Origin: Megaustenia siamemsis
Taxonomy: Eukaryota; Mollusca; Gastropoda; Stylommatophora; Ariophantidae
Assembly (NCBI GenBank): GCA_032433765.1
Contig: JAVIAB010000124.1
Coordinates: 93,771,345-93,835,344, forward strand
Length of the DNA: 64,000 nucleotides
Direction of reading: 5' to 3'
In this document: positions 1 through 9,225 of the stretch, piece by piece
How the letters are laid out: each line of letters opens with the position of its first letter
Position numbering within the stretch: the stretch's first letter is position 1
Notes under the pieces: generated by a model
Told to the model about the DNA's origin: nothing
What the model saw: the letters and a program-made list of their open reading frames with translations, nothing else
Databases searched by the model: none
Made by a program: the position numbers and the translations under genes

Positions 1-1827
1 AGAAGATGAGAGGTGCCCAAGGAGACTAGGATGTCCAGGAAAGATACGGAGGAGGTGGATATGTGGAAGGTGATGTGGATAGAGGGGTGGAAATGTCCGA
101 CATATTCGATGAAACGGGAGATCTCATCTTCTGGAAGGTCAGACAGACCAATGCAGTCATCAATGTACCTACGATACATGAGGGGAAGAGGGCCCTGGTA
201 GGTATGGATGATTTGGTGCTCAAGGTAACCCATGAAGAGACAAGCATAGCTAGGGCCCATTTTAGTGCCCATCGCCACACCGCTGATCTGGGTGAAGAAA
301 TTGCCATTGAACTCGAAAGAGTTGAGGTTCAAGACTAATTCTGCTAGACGGAGGAGGACGCCAGTGGCGATGGAGGGTTGGATCCTACGGTCCAGGAAAA
401 ACTGAAGAGCTTGAAGGCCGTCGGAGTGGGGAATAGAAGTATACAGGGAGCAGACATCCATAACGAAGAGGCGGTAGTGACGATCAGGAAGGAGGGTGAT
501 AGAGGAAAAGATGTTAAGGGCGTCGTTAGTGTCTTTGACATACGAAGGGAGGCCCATAACTATGGGTTGAAAGACACTGTCGAGGAAGTCAGAAATGAGA
601 ACAGTAGGACATGAGATGGAAGAGACAATAGGACGCCCAGGAGAGTCAGGTTTATGTATTTTAGGCAGCATATAGAAAGAGGGTCTGCCCAAGCAGTGGT
701 CAGGAAGGATCATGCGGGAGGAGCTAGAGGGAAGTAATCCATCCTGAATGAAACGGAGGATCGTACGACGCACCACGGCGTTATTAGAGACAGTAGTGTC
801 GTCGGGGGTGGGGAGGTAGAAAGTCGAGTCGGATAATTGTTTATCCCCTTCCCGGATATAAAGGTCTTTCCTCCATACCACCACAGAGCCGCCCTTGTCA
901 GCCGGCTTGATGACAATATCATCACGTCGGCGAAGATCCTGGAGGGCTTGGTACTCTTCACTACTAAGATTAGAGCGTCGAAGTCTATGGGGACGAAGTG
1001 CCTTAATATCCCGGTAGGTACTGTTAATGAACTGGTCCAAAGCCTGTGATTCGCCCGAGCGGGGAGTCCAGTCAGATTTACGGGAGGAAAAGCGGGCAAA
1101 TTCGTCTGTAGGAGGAGGTTGAGAGGAAGAGTTCGGATGATTAAAGTAATAGAGTTTGAGTCGTAGTCGTCTGTGATACTCCTGAATGTCCCGTAAGAGA
1201 GAGAATGAGTCACTCAAAGGGCGAAGGGGGACAAACTTAAGACCCTTGCTGAGAAGAGAGCGCTCATGGTCGGAAAGGGGCAAATCAGGGGGAATACAAG
1301 TGACAAGGGAGCTAGAGTCAGAGGCATTGGGGAGAGGAGGAGGTGAGGGAGGAGGAGGAGGAGGACGGAGGTTCAAGAGTTTACGTTTGTGCTGAGAGGA
1401 TAAAAAGTCATACACAGATCGGTTGTGGTGGTGGATGGTATGGCGGATGAAGCGAAGAGTCCCAGGAAAGTTAGAGGTGAGTAGATGGAGTTGGGATAGG
1501 AGGTGTTGTAGGCGGTTGTTGAGGTGGGATATAAGACGAGAGTGGCTAGAAGCGACAAGACGAACACGTTTCAGGCCATGCTGGAGTTCAAGGTTCTGCA
1601 GTTGGCGGCGAAGATAGTTAGAGAGGTGGGGTTGACCGACTTGAGGTGAGAAGTGAGATCGGAACCCACACGGGAGAAATTTACGATGGAGGCAGTTGTT
1701 CAAGAAATTCAGGTGACAGGTAAATCTAGTTTTCTTGAAAGTAGTGAAGGCAAAGTCCTTAGAGATGTTAGAGAGTTCGGGGGGTAGAGTGGAGAAGGAG
1801 GCGATGATGGAGTGACGGATAGAATGA
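1..1827 (-). pseudogene. Penelope-like element, left (minus-strand) copy: N-terminal region and RT, runs off the window edge
   Basis: Reading the minus strand from 1826 leftwards, one frame (codon first bases at positions 2 mod 3) stays open to the window edge. It encodes a basic N-terminal region (LLSKGLKFVPL near 1253-1221), then IVIKPADKGGSVVVW around 911-865, and then the reverse-transcriptase core. The ADKGG block and the YIDD box (minus strand, about 156-167) are Penelope-like RT hallmarks. Bases 1-773 are the exact reverse complement of 1828-2600, so this copy shares its RT core with the right-hand copy and adds about 1.05 kb of upstream coding sequence (774-1827) that the other lacks. 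No start Met is visible before the junction at 1827, so the copy is 5'-truncated at that point. It would mediate target-primed reverse transcription in the nucleus. The RT family call is firm; whether the copy is intact cannot be judged because the 3' part is outside the window. Confidence 0.85.
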
Positions 1828-3492
1828 GTGCGTCGTACGATCCTCCGTTTCATTCAGGATGGATTACTTCCCTCTAGCTCCTCCCGCATGATCCTTCCTG
1901 ACCACTGCTTGGGCAGACCCTCTTTCTATATGCTGCCTAAAATACATAAACCTGACTCTCCTGGGCGTCCTATTGTCTCTTCCATCTCATGTCCTACTGT
2001 TCTCATTTCTGACTTCCTCGACAGTGTCTTTCAACCCATAGTTATGGGCCTCCCTTCGTATGTCAAAGACACTAACGACGCCCTTAACATCTTTTCCTCT
2101 ATCACCCTCCTTCCTGATCGTCACTACCGCCTCTTCGTTATGGATGTCTGCTCCCTGTATACTTCTATTCCCCACTCCGACGGCCTTCAAGCTCTTCAGT
2201 TTTTCCTGGACCGTAGGATCCAACCCTCCATCGCCACTGGCGTCCTCCTCCGTCTAGCAGAATTAGTCTTGAACCTCAACTCTTTCGAGTTCAATGGCAA
2301 TTTCTTCACCCAGATCAGCGGTGTGGCGATGGGCACTAAAATGGGCCCTAGCTATGCTTGTCTCTTCATGGGTTACCTTGAGCACCAAATCATCCATACC
2401 TACCAGGGCCCTCTTCCCCTCATGTATCGTAGGTACATTGATGACTGCATTGGTCTGTCTGACCTTCCAGAAGATGAGATCTCCCGTTTCATCGAATATG
2501 TCGGACATTTCCACCCCTCTATCCACATCACCTTCCACATATCCACCTCCTCCGTATCTTTCCTGGACATCCTAGTCTCCTTGGGCACCTCTCATCTTCT
2601 CACCTCGGTCTTCTACAAGGCCACTGACTCCCATAGTTTCCTCCGCTACGACTCCTCTCATCCTACATCCTGCAAGAAATCTCTTCCCTATTCCCAGCTT
2701 CTCAGACTTCGTCGCCTTTGCCAAGACGACGAAGATTTCCTTCACAATGCCCACCTTATGCTTGATTTCTTCCGCCGACGTCTCTATCCTGAATCAGCTC
2801 TCCTCCCTGCCCTGCGTCGAGTTCTCCACACTTCACGTCAGTCTGCTCTTACCCCCTCTACTCATCCCCCCTCTGATAGAGTAGTGCTCGCTCTCACCCA
2901 TCACCCTCACCACTACGCCGCTATTAGGACCATCCACCGCTACCTCCCTATTCTTCGATCTGACCCTACTACTCGTCTGCTCTTCCCTGACCCACCACTA
3001 GTGGCCTTTAGACGTGACCGGAACCTCCGAGACTTTCTTGTCAGGGGCCGTCTTCCTGCTGACCACTTCAGCCATCGAGGCACTATCCGCTGCAACCGGA
3101 GAGTATGTAAAACTTGTGACCACGTTCTCCAGACCGACACTGTCCTCTTCCCTAATGGTCCTTTCGAGATCAGAGAGGGATTCACTTGCACATCGCGGAA
3201 CATCATTTATGCCATCATCTGTAAGCGATGCAAGTTGACCTACATCGGTCAGTCTGGTCGCAGAGTCGGCGATAGGTGCCGTGAACACTTGAATGACATC
3301 ACCCAAGAAGCGGACACTCCTGTAGCAGCCCACTTTAACTCGAGGGGCCATCGAGGTAAGACTGATGTCTTGGTAACTGGCCTAATATCATGCTCCTCTG
3401 ATCACCACAGTCGGCTCACTCTGGAGCACCGTCTGATCGCTCGTTGGGGCTGCCTCACCCCTCGTGGCATCAATGTATCCCTGTCCCTCTGA
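1828..3492 (+). CDS. Penelope-like element, right copy: RT plus GIY-YIG endonuclease ORF, 5'-truncated
   Basis: An open frame of 554 codons begins abruptly at the inverted junction with VRRTILRF, without a true start Met. RT landmarks in order are LFVMDVCSLYTSIPH (motif A, catalytic Asp), GVAMGTKMGPSYACLF, and YRRYIDDCIGL at about 2425-2457 (YIDD catalytic box). After a linker with a CNRRVCKTC cysteine cluster, the C-terminus reads IIYAIICKRC..TYIGQSGRRV..R..EH, a GIY-YIG nuclease domain (about 3200-3320). RT followed by GIY-YIG is diagnostic of canonical Penelope-like retroelements. The coding strand is strikingly pyrimidine-rich. The missing N-terminal part is present only in the adjoining minus-strand copy. 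No internal stop or frameshift is seen, which suggests recent activity. Confidence 0.93.
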   Translation: MRRTILRFIQDGLLPSSSSRMILPDHCLGRPSFYMLPKIHKPDSPGRPIVSSISCPTVLISDFLDSVFQPIVMGLPSYVKDTNDALNIFSSITLLPDRHYRLFVMDVCSLYTSIPHSDGLQALQFFLDRRIQPSIATGVLLRLAELVLNLNSFEFNGNFFTQISGVAMGTKMGPSYACLFMGYLEHQIIHTYQGPLPLMYRRYIDDCIGLSDLPEDEISRFIEYVGHFHPSIHITFHISTSSVSFLDILVSLGTSHLLTSVFYKATDSHSFLRYDSSHPTSCKKSLPYSQLLRLRRLCQDDEDFLHNAHLMLDFFRRRLYPESALLPALRRVLHTSRQSALTPSTHPPSDRVVLALTHHPHHYAAIRTIHRYLPILRSDPTTRLLFPDPPLVAFRRDRNLRDFLVRGRLPADHFSHRGTIRCNRRVCKTCDHVLQTDTVLFPNGPFEIREGFTCTSRNIIYAIICKRCKLTYIGQSGRRVGDRCREHLNDITQEADTPVAAHFNSRGHRGKTDVLVTGLISCSSDHHSRLTLEHRLIARWGCLTPRGINVSLSL

Positions 3493-4749
3493 GGACCCTC
3501 CGGCCTCCGACTCCACCCTCCCACCTATGGACCTCTCTTCCTATTTCTCTTCTTGGGTCCTCTACTCGTCCATCCCTGCTTTTCATATCCTCTTTGAGTA
3601 ACCCCCATCTTGCCTTCTTCCTCCTAAACCCCCCCTCTCCCTACACCTTTTTCTCTTCTGACTATCTTCATGTCCTTTACCTCTTTATCACTATATCACC
3701 TCTCCACCTGGACTGTACGTACGATCTCTCTGCCCACCTCTATTGTCCCTCGTCCTTCCTACCACCCCTCTGCTGATCTACTCCTAGCTCACCCCTCTCC
3801 TCTCTATTAACTTGTAGTCACTACTCATCTATACCTACTATTCCAGTATCCCCCTTATCCTGATGCCCACTTTCATTCCCCCCTTTGTTCTATCATTTCC
3901 CTACTTCTTTACCTCCTATGGTTCATACCTCTTGCACACCATCCCCTATTGCTCCACTTCTTCCAGACTTTCTCTTTTTCCATTCACTTCTGACCTACCG
4001 CCTCTCCCCCTATCCAGTTTTCACATACCTGCTTCTTATCCCTCCTCTTCATACCTCCTCCTCCAATACTTCCCTACCTCCCGATAGACTTACTTCCTCC
4101 GGACCACCCCTCTATCGCCCTTCTCATTATACCGGCTTTATTATTCTTCCTCACCGTATCTCTTCCTCCAGTATCCAATCCTTCCTTTCGTTGACCTACC
4201 TCTCAACTCGTTCAGTTCGAGGCCATCCATTCTGTAGAGTCCATCTCTCTCACCCACTGTCTAGTTTACTACTTTGTCGTGTCATTCTATTTCTTTCTCT
4301 TAACCTCTCGCGTGATCTCTCACTTCCATTGTTGAGTGATTTATATGTATTGCTTGTTGTGTCCCAGGAGTATCCTCGTCTATGCCCCCTTTCCCCCCCC
4401 CCTTTTTGGTTTTCCCGATATTTGATCCTTTTTGCCCTCTTTACTGACCTGTCTTTGTCACGTGTTGCTTTCTATACACGTTCTCTGCGCTTTTAGTCAT
4501 TTAGTCATTCCGACTGGTTTCAGCACGGATTACAGTTTTCCTGCTCCCTGCTCTGAGCTCAGCTAAGTACAATTTATTATACATTTTTCTCTCTCTTTTT
4601 CTATTTTATATATTTTGACGCCCATCATACCTCTCATCATGTAAAATTCATTTCTCTCTTTTCTTATTTTTGCATCCTACTTTCCTCGCCCTCCACTTTA
4701 TCATCTAACATGTAGTAATTGTGCTTCACCGCTTGTTGTCGTTGTCCCT
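3493..4749 (+). mobile_element. Penelope-like element 3' untranslated region, pyrimidine-rich
   Basis: About 1.25 kb follows the stop of the RT/GIY-YIG ORF with the same strong C/T bias as the coding strand. The ORFs in it (such as 3885-4496) are low-complexity Pro/Leu/Ser runs produced by the bias and are not credible proteins. It leads into the hammerhead-like motif at 4750. The exact 3' end of the element, probably somewhere in 4800-4960, is not determined. Confidence 0.6.
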
Positions 4750-4786
4750 GTATTCTGAAGAAGGCCACAGGCCGAAACGTCAGTAT
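4750..4786 (+). ncRNA. Hammerhead ribozyme candidate in the Penelope 3' region
   Basis: The segment contains CTGAAGA (matching the CUGANGA core) at 4755-4761, a GGCC/GGCC stem II (4763-4766 with 4770-4773, ACA loop), GAAA at 4774-4777, a one-pair stem III, and a GTC cleavage triplet at 4779-4781. The flanks gtatt (4750-4754) and agtat (4782-4786) can form about five stem I pairs, two of them G-U. Short-stem-III hammerheads are known in Penelope-like elements. There is one unpaired A between the core and stem II. Activity is inferred, not shown. Confidence 0.55.
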
Positions 4787-5139
4787 TGTGTTGTGTTCTT
4801 TATTTGTAAAGCTGTCACCATACCTTGGAGTGTTTAGCACACCCCACCATTGGCTCCTTGCTACCAGCTTTACCGCAGCATTGCAATTATTTGCCTGTTC
4901 CAAACTCTTACTTAACGTTCTTCTGTCAAACGTAGCACTACTTGATATTTTTTGAGTATTCGCATTGTTCTCTTTCCGCCCTCTCCAGTGAGGTTACCAT
5001 GTTTTTATTTCACAATTCCCCAGGACATGTATAAACATGACAAAACAACTTTTGCAACGTTATGTTAGTTTGCTGTTCGGTTATATAGTTTCAGGAGAAA
5101 TGAAAAAAAAATATTTATATAGATTACAAGAAATAGAAA

Positions 5140-5715
5140 AAAAAGGTTTGGTTAAAGTTTACGTAATTAGTAGACGAAACAAATTAGAACAACGCTTCGG
5201 CTCGATATGCCTTCAGCAGGAGGAAACATACAAGATTGTACGGGCGTAATACCTACCACATTACCCCAAAAATCATGTGCCGAAGGTCTGTAAAATTTAT
5301 GGTCACTAACACCATATTCCCATTACGTCACTTGACTTGACGGGGGGGGGGGGGTACTTTACTTTTTTTTAATAAACATAGATATGTAATTAAAATAAAA
5401 AAAAAATTATACTAAATATAAAAATAATAACTTCGAAATAGAACGAGAAATAGAATTAAAAATAAAATGTCTTCTGTTTTTTTTTATTTTTTTAAATTTC
5501 TATTTCTCATTACAGTTCGAATTTATTATTATTTATTATTTATTATTTTTATTTTAAATACATACCTGTGTGTGTGTGTTTGTGTTGTATGGTTGTTCCC
5601 GCTGAAGGTCTATTGTTCCGAAACGTTGTTCTAATTTGTGTCGTCCACTTATTACGTAAAATATTAACCATACCGTTTTCTCCTATTTTTTGTTTCTATA
5701 TATTTTATCATTTCT
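5140..5715. repeat. Diverged fold-back (inverted repeat), probable Penelope-type terminal repeats
   Basis: The left arm (about 5140-5235) and the reverse complement of the right arm (about 5575-5715) share long blocks, for example acaaattagaacaacg and a common stretch around ttacgtaat. Each arm carries a CTGAAGG...GAAACGTT-like block that resembles a degenerate hammerhead core. The centre is A/T-rich and also holds a SINE 3' fragment. The identity is moderate, so this is an old structure. The Penelope origin is inferred from the hammerhead-like block and the inverted layout. Confidence 0.5.
5241..5370 (+). mobile_element. SINE-A 3' fragment
   Basis: This matches the 3' half of the tRNA-derived SINE seen in full at 55373-55625: gggcgtaatacc, the accacattaccccaaaaatc block, ggtcactaacaccatattcc, then tacttta plus a T-run. 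A G-homopolymer of about 12 sits near the 3' end. It lies between the arms of the fold-back. Confidence 0.7.
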
Positions 5716-6073
5716 TCTTACAATTAGCTTCACATCAGCTCCTCATTTTTATGCATTTCTTTGCTTTGACCCTATATAGTTAGAGACACGTTTTTAAAGA
5801 ATATTTATATACTCAATTCAATTTATAATATAACAGATTTAATTCTAATTACGATACTTTCATACTACTTACCTCGATAGTCCTTTTGTACCTTTCTGAA
5901 GAGTTAATTTTTATCAGCAGGACTTCTCTAGATCCCAATTTTGTGGCAAATTCGTGACAAGTCGCATTAAAGTTAGCCAAGACGGCAAGCATGGCTCGAG
6001 CAGTTTCTGAACGGGTATTGGATTTTTGGGATGTCCACATTATGTTTATTGAATAGGAGCATTACTCACCACT

Positions 6074-6376
6074 TCAGCCTCGGTGGCTGAGTGGTTAGTG
6101 TGCTCGGTGGCTGAGTGGTTAGTGTGCTCGCTTCCTGACCAGAAGAGTCCGTGTTCCATCCCCAGCATTGGCGGATTTTTTTCGGACTGACAAGGCTCCA
6201 GGGTTCATCCAGCCTCTAAAAATGGGTACCAGATTTTTCTGGGAAGTAAAGGCAGCCTGGCGTGATACCGACCACATCACCCAAAAATGCGCCGTGGTTA
6301 TAGAACAATATGGTCACTAACACCATATTCCCCATATTCCTAGCAAGACGTGAAGGGAACCTTTACTTTTTTTTAT
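6074..6376 (+). mobile_element. SINE-A copy with 13-bp target duplication
   Basis: The tRNA-like head has a tggctgagtggttag A-box and a weak B-box (gtgttccatcc). It is followed by the body block (ggtaccagatttttctggga, gcgtgataccgaccacatc) and a cttta-T tail. The 13-bp direct repeat attactcaccact flanks it (6061-6073 and 6377-6389). A 24-bp segment containing the A-box is tandemly duplicated (6081-6104 and 6105-6128). It sits in hAT transposase sequence. Confidence 0.85.
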
Positions 6377-6594
6377 ATTACTCACCACTGAAGCATTGCT
6401 TGCAGAAGAACACAGGGACAGTTCAGTGAGCTTTTGCAGTTCTGCATATGGACCATCTTTTCATTGAAGAATTTAAAATCTTCACCCCATTTTGAACAAA
6501 GTGAAGCATTTTATTCATTCCATTTCGTTTTTGTTCCCTGACTAATTGCTTCAAGAAAGAAATTTCGTCAAACAAATTATCTTCATTCAAGTCA

Positions 6595-6964
6595 TCATCA
6601 TCATGTGCCATACCGGTTGGCGTAGGCGATCAAGTCCTTCCACAATCTTCCATCCACAGTGCATCGTATCAGTTCTGTTGTTGACTGTTTCCATGCCATG
6701 ACTCCACTCTCTTTGTCGTCCGCGATCTCTCTTTCCTTTTATTTTGCCAGTTGTAGCCAAGTATTCCAACTTTCCTCTTCTCACGATGTGCCCGAAAAAT
6801 GTTGGTTGTTTCTTTCTGATGTTTTTTAGGAACTCCTTTTTGTGTTGGCCTCTTTGAGAATTTCCTCATTGATCTTTTTAACTGTCCAGGGAACTTTCAA
6901 CATTCTTCTGAGAAATCCCATCTCTGTGGCCTCTAATCGTTCATTTGTTTGTCTACTGTCCAAG
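6595..6964 (-). mobile_element. RTE-1 3'-end copy with 12-bp target duplication
   Basis: This is a minus-strand, 5'-truncated RTE-like LINE tail. It starts on the + strand with the (ATG)-type terminal microsatellite complement and gtgccataccggttggcgta. The translation resembles the family C-terminus (MRRGKLEYLATTGKIKGKRD). The direct repeat tcattcaagtca flanks it (6583-6594 and 6965-6976). It interrupts the hAT transposase remnant. Confidence 0.88.
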
Positions 6965-7099
6965 TCATTCAAGTCAAGGCCATCTAAATTTAAAGGAGAG
7001 TAATCAACAATTTCTTCAAATTTCTCCCTTTCTGGAGACTATCTTAATAGTGTAGACTCCATGGTTTTCTTATCTTGTGAATGAAATATTCAACTCACA

Positions 7100-7700
7100 G
7101 ATTCTTGTGATCCCTGGTAGTAAGGAGAGCCACTTAACATTGTTATAGCTTAGTATCTTTTTATTTTTCCGCCCAACAAAGTCACAGAACTCCTTACGTC
7201 TTTTTACTCTTTTTCTTCTTCTTTCCTTCCTCATTTGCTTTTCAGTGTAGAGGGGAGATACATTTTGCTGTCGTGTGCTCTTGTTTGCCTCTGCTGCTGT
7301 TGTGTTTCCTAGTGCTTGTAATATTATGTCAATCCATATTTTTCGTGGTTAGAACTTGGGTCTTGTGTTCTCGCAACGTTTATTGAAGGCTCATTGTTGT
7401 GCTATGATCTTTCTGCCTTCAAATTCTACCTATTTTTCTATAAATCAAGATTTCAAAAGCTTCAATTTTATGTTCTGTTTTCTTGTCCCATGTCCATGTT
7501 TATGCACCATACATGAATGTTGAGAAGATATAATATTTTGCTATTCTTAGTTTATACCTGGTGTTATTCTTTTTGATGATAGTATATTTTTCATGACATT
7601 AAAATTAGTTTTTTTTCCATTCCTATTCTTTTTTATTTTATTTTTACATTTTCCATCACTGATTATTTTATGTCCAAGAAAGTTGTGGCTCTGAACTGAA
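7100..7700 (-). mobile_element. RTE-3 LINE fragment, degenerate
   Basis: The 7430-7700 part is the complement of the RTE-3 post-RT segment: the minus translation contains FSVQSHNFLGHKIISDGKCK and FNVMKNILSSK, as in the copies at 41700 and 25200. The 7100-7420 part is weaker. Its minus frame has a Lys/Arg-rich stretch of the kind found between the endonuclease and RT domains, so an internal deletion is likely. Boundaries are approximate. Confidence 0.6.
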
Positions 7701-7711
7701 AATAAATTAAA

Positions 7712-7826
7712 ACATTCATAATAATACATTCATAATAATACATTCATAATATACATTCATAATAATACATTCATAATAATACATTCATAATAATACATTC
7801 ATAATAATACATTCATAATAATACAA
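7712..7826 (+). repeat. 14-bp tandem repeat (acattcataataat)
   Basis: About eight copies of a 14-bp unit stand directly upstream of the receptor A exon 3 acceptor. One unit lacks two bases. Confidence 0.9.
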
Positions 7827-7842
7827 CGTTATTTATCAACAG

Positions 7843-8433
7843 GTAAAAAGTGTAATTACGTCAAAAAGGATTTCGATCATCATCATCTTCATCTACGTTC
7901 TCCTCATAGTATCCGTAGCTCCAGTGTATCTCGTAAACAGACTGGGGTTAAAGTTTTACCCGTCAACAAATAAAACTCTCATCGGCATTATCTTCAGGGA
8001 AGATCGTGTGGCTGTGGAACAAGTCACCTATGCCATCAACAATGCATTTGTTCCATTCAGCTCATTCTTTGTTATCATTATCTGTACAGCGATTCTTGTA
8101 CTCAAACTTCAAAGCCAGGCGAAGTGGCGCAACGAAACGGCAGGTACATATCAAGCTAACAATGTATCAAGAAATAACCAGAATATTGCAAAAATGGTTG
8201 TAATGATTTCCATACTTTTTATATCTTGTTTCGTTCCTCTAATTATTGTGTTTGTTGCTATGTCTACAGATCCCGGATTTGCCATTGATGGTAAATACGT
8301 TAATGCACTTGTTATGATTGGAGCAGTTGGGTTAGTCCTAGAATCTATAAATGCCTCCTCAAATATATTTATTTATTACTATATGAGCAGTAACTACAGA
8401 GTCGTTTTCCGTCAAATATTCTTTAAATCGTGA
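7843..8433 (+). CDS. Chemosensory-type GPCR (receptor A), last exon only: TM4-TM7
   Basis: An acceptor (caacag) precedes VKSVITSKRISIII, which aligns with exon 3 of receptors B and C. The 196 codons run to TGA. Visible features are TM4 (IIIFIYVLLIVSVAPVYLV), the extracellular-loop motif KTLIGIIFREDR, TM5 beginning YAINNAFVPFSSFF, TM6 with KMVVMISILFISCFVPL, and TM7 ending SSNIFIYYYMSSNYR in place of a standard NPxxY. This class is a rhodopsin-like plasma-membrane receptor family expanded in molluscs, with a presumed role in chemosensation and unknown ligands. No matching exon 1 or 2 was found at 1-7842, so they lie beyond the left edge, were lost, or were displaced by the transposons. The exon itself is intact. 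Confidence 0.85.
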   Translation, partial: VKSVITSKRISIIIIFIYVLLIVSVAPVYLVNRLGLKFYPSTNKTLIGIIFREDRVAVEQVTYAINNAFVPFSSFFVIIICTAILVLKLQSQAKWRNETAGTYQANNVSRNNQNIAKMVVMISILFISCFVPLIIVFVAMSTDPGFAIDGKYVNALVMIGAVGLVLESINASSNIFIYYYMSSNYRVVFRQIFFKS

Positions 8434-8457
8434 GTTAACAGTTACAAGCCAACACAT

Positions 8458-8463
8458 AATAAA
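8458..8463 (+). promoter_or_regulatory. Possible polyadenylation signal of receptor A
   Basis: AATAAA occurs about 25 bp after the stop codon. The motif is common by chance in such AT-rich DNA. Confidence 0.35.
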
Positions 8464-8740
8464 ATATATTGAGAAAACACTTTGAATTTGGAGTTATCAT
8501 TTTTGTAGATTGCTTGAATATTGTCACATGCGTTGTTTGTGGTATCCTTCTTGTGAAGAAGCCGTATTTGCTTTCCTATGAATTTTTAAACATATCGATT
8601 AAAACGATAACGAAATTGATATATTATATAAAATATTAAGAATAATACATAAAAATGAAACTCTGAGTACAATGGAATGAATTTAAGACTAATATTGAAA
8701 TAAGAGATATGGCCATGCAACTAAAGCTCTCATCTATAAT
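8464..8740. other. AT-rich intergenic sequence, nothing recognised
   Basis: No ORF, repeat or family motif was recognised between the receptor A exon and the LINE tail at 8745. Confidence 0.5.
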
Positions 8741-8744
8741 ATAG

Positions 8745-8960
8745 GAAAGAATATGTACATATGTCGGACATGTACTAAGAAGCGACAAGATAATTCCAAA
8801 ACAGGCTCTTTTATGGGAAAGACCATAATACAGAAAAAGAGGAAGACCTAGAGAGACACTAAAAAGAACACTTATAAGAGAAGCAAGTTGGAAGGCATAG
8901 ACTCATTGAAGATCGAACATCTCGCTCAGAATAGAGATGGATGCGAAAAACACCATAAAC
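8745..8960 (+). mobile_element. LINE 3'-end fragment (family of 63300-64000)
   Basis: The + strand reads, with errors, GHVLRSDKIIPKQALLW, then KRGRPRETLKRTLIREA and EHLAQNRD. This is the same C-terminal cassette as the minus-strand element at the right edge of the window. Two in-frame stops show it is dead. Confidence 0.7.
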
Positions 8961-9064
8961 CCTATGTGGCGTCAATATCCATCAATAGTGATCAATATAG
9001 AGATGTTTTGACAAAATTCAATCGTCTCTTTTTTTTAGACTAAAATAATAATAATTTTCAACTA

Positions 9065-9225
9065 CAGAAAGTGCCGTGTAGCGTCTCAAAGAAGAGAAAT
9101 GTGTCCTGACCGTCGCTAGCTGCTTCAGTTGGTGTCAGGTCCAGCTAATTTAATGTCTCTTTGATTCCATTCATCCATCTGCTTCTGGGTTTCCATTTTT
9201 CTCTATATCCCATAAAAAAGAAAAC
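9065..9225 (-). mobile_element. LINE C-terminal scrap
   Basis: The minus translation gives KWKPRSRWMNGIKETLN followed by LTPTEAASDGQ, the typical KRGRPR.RW.D.IKE...L...A..R end of an APE-type LINE protein. It is short and broken. Confidence 0.5.

Larger units (their letters stand above)
5850..7040 (-). pseudogene. Decayed hAT-superfamily transposase C-terminal region, split by two retroposons
   Basis: On the minus strand, from 7040 down, the fragments read KFEEIVDYSPLNLDG, then LNEDNLFDEISFLKQLV (6600-6540). After a degenerate stretch they continue as INIMWTSQKSN and ARAMLAVLANFN..CHEFATKL..LLIKINSSERYK (6050-5885). This order matches the dimerisation end of hAT transposases, where a VFSLMN.MWT motif precedes a NFN..C.EF helix. 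An RTE-1 copy (6595-6964) and a SINE (6074-6376) interrupt it, each with a target duplication. When the two insertions are mentally removed the segments become adjacent, but frameshifts remain, so it is dead. The hAT assignment rests on motif memory; subfamily unknown. Confidence 0.6.

Noticed and set aside
378..614. Short + strand ORFs in 1-620 and matching minus ORFs at 1987-2588
   Set aside because: They are antisense shadows of the Penelope RT frame, repeated because of the inverted duplication.
3885..4496. 203-codon + strand ORF rich in Pro, Leu and Ser
   Set aside because: Falls in the pyrimidine-biased 3' region of the Penelope element; similar open stretches occur in other frames and no domain is visible.
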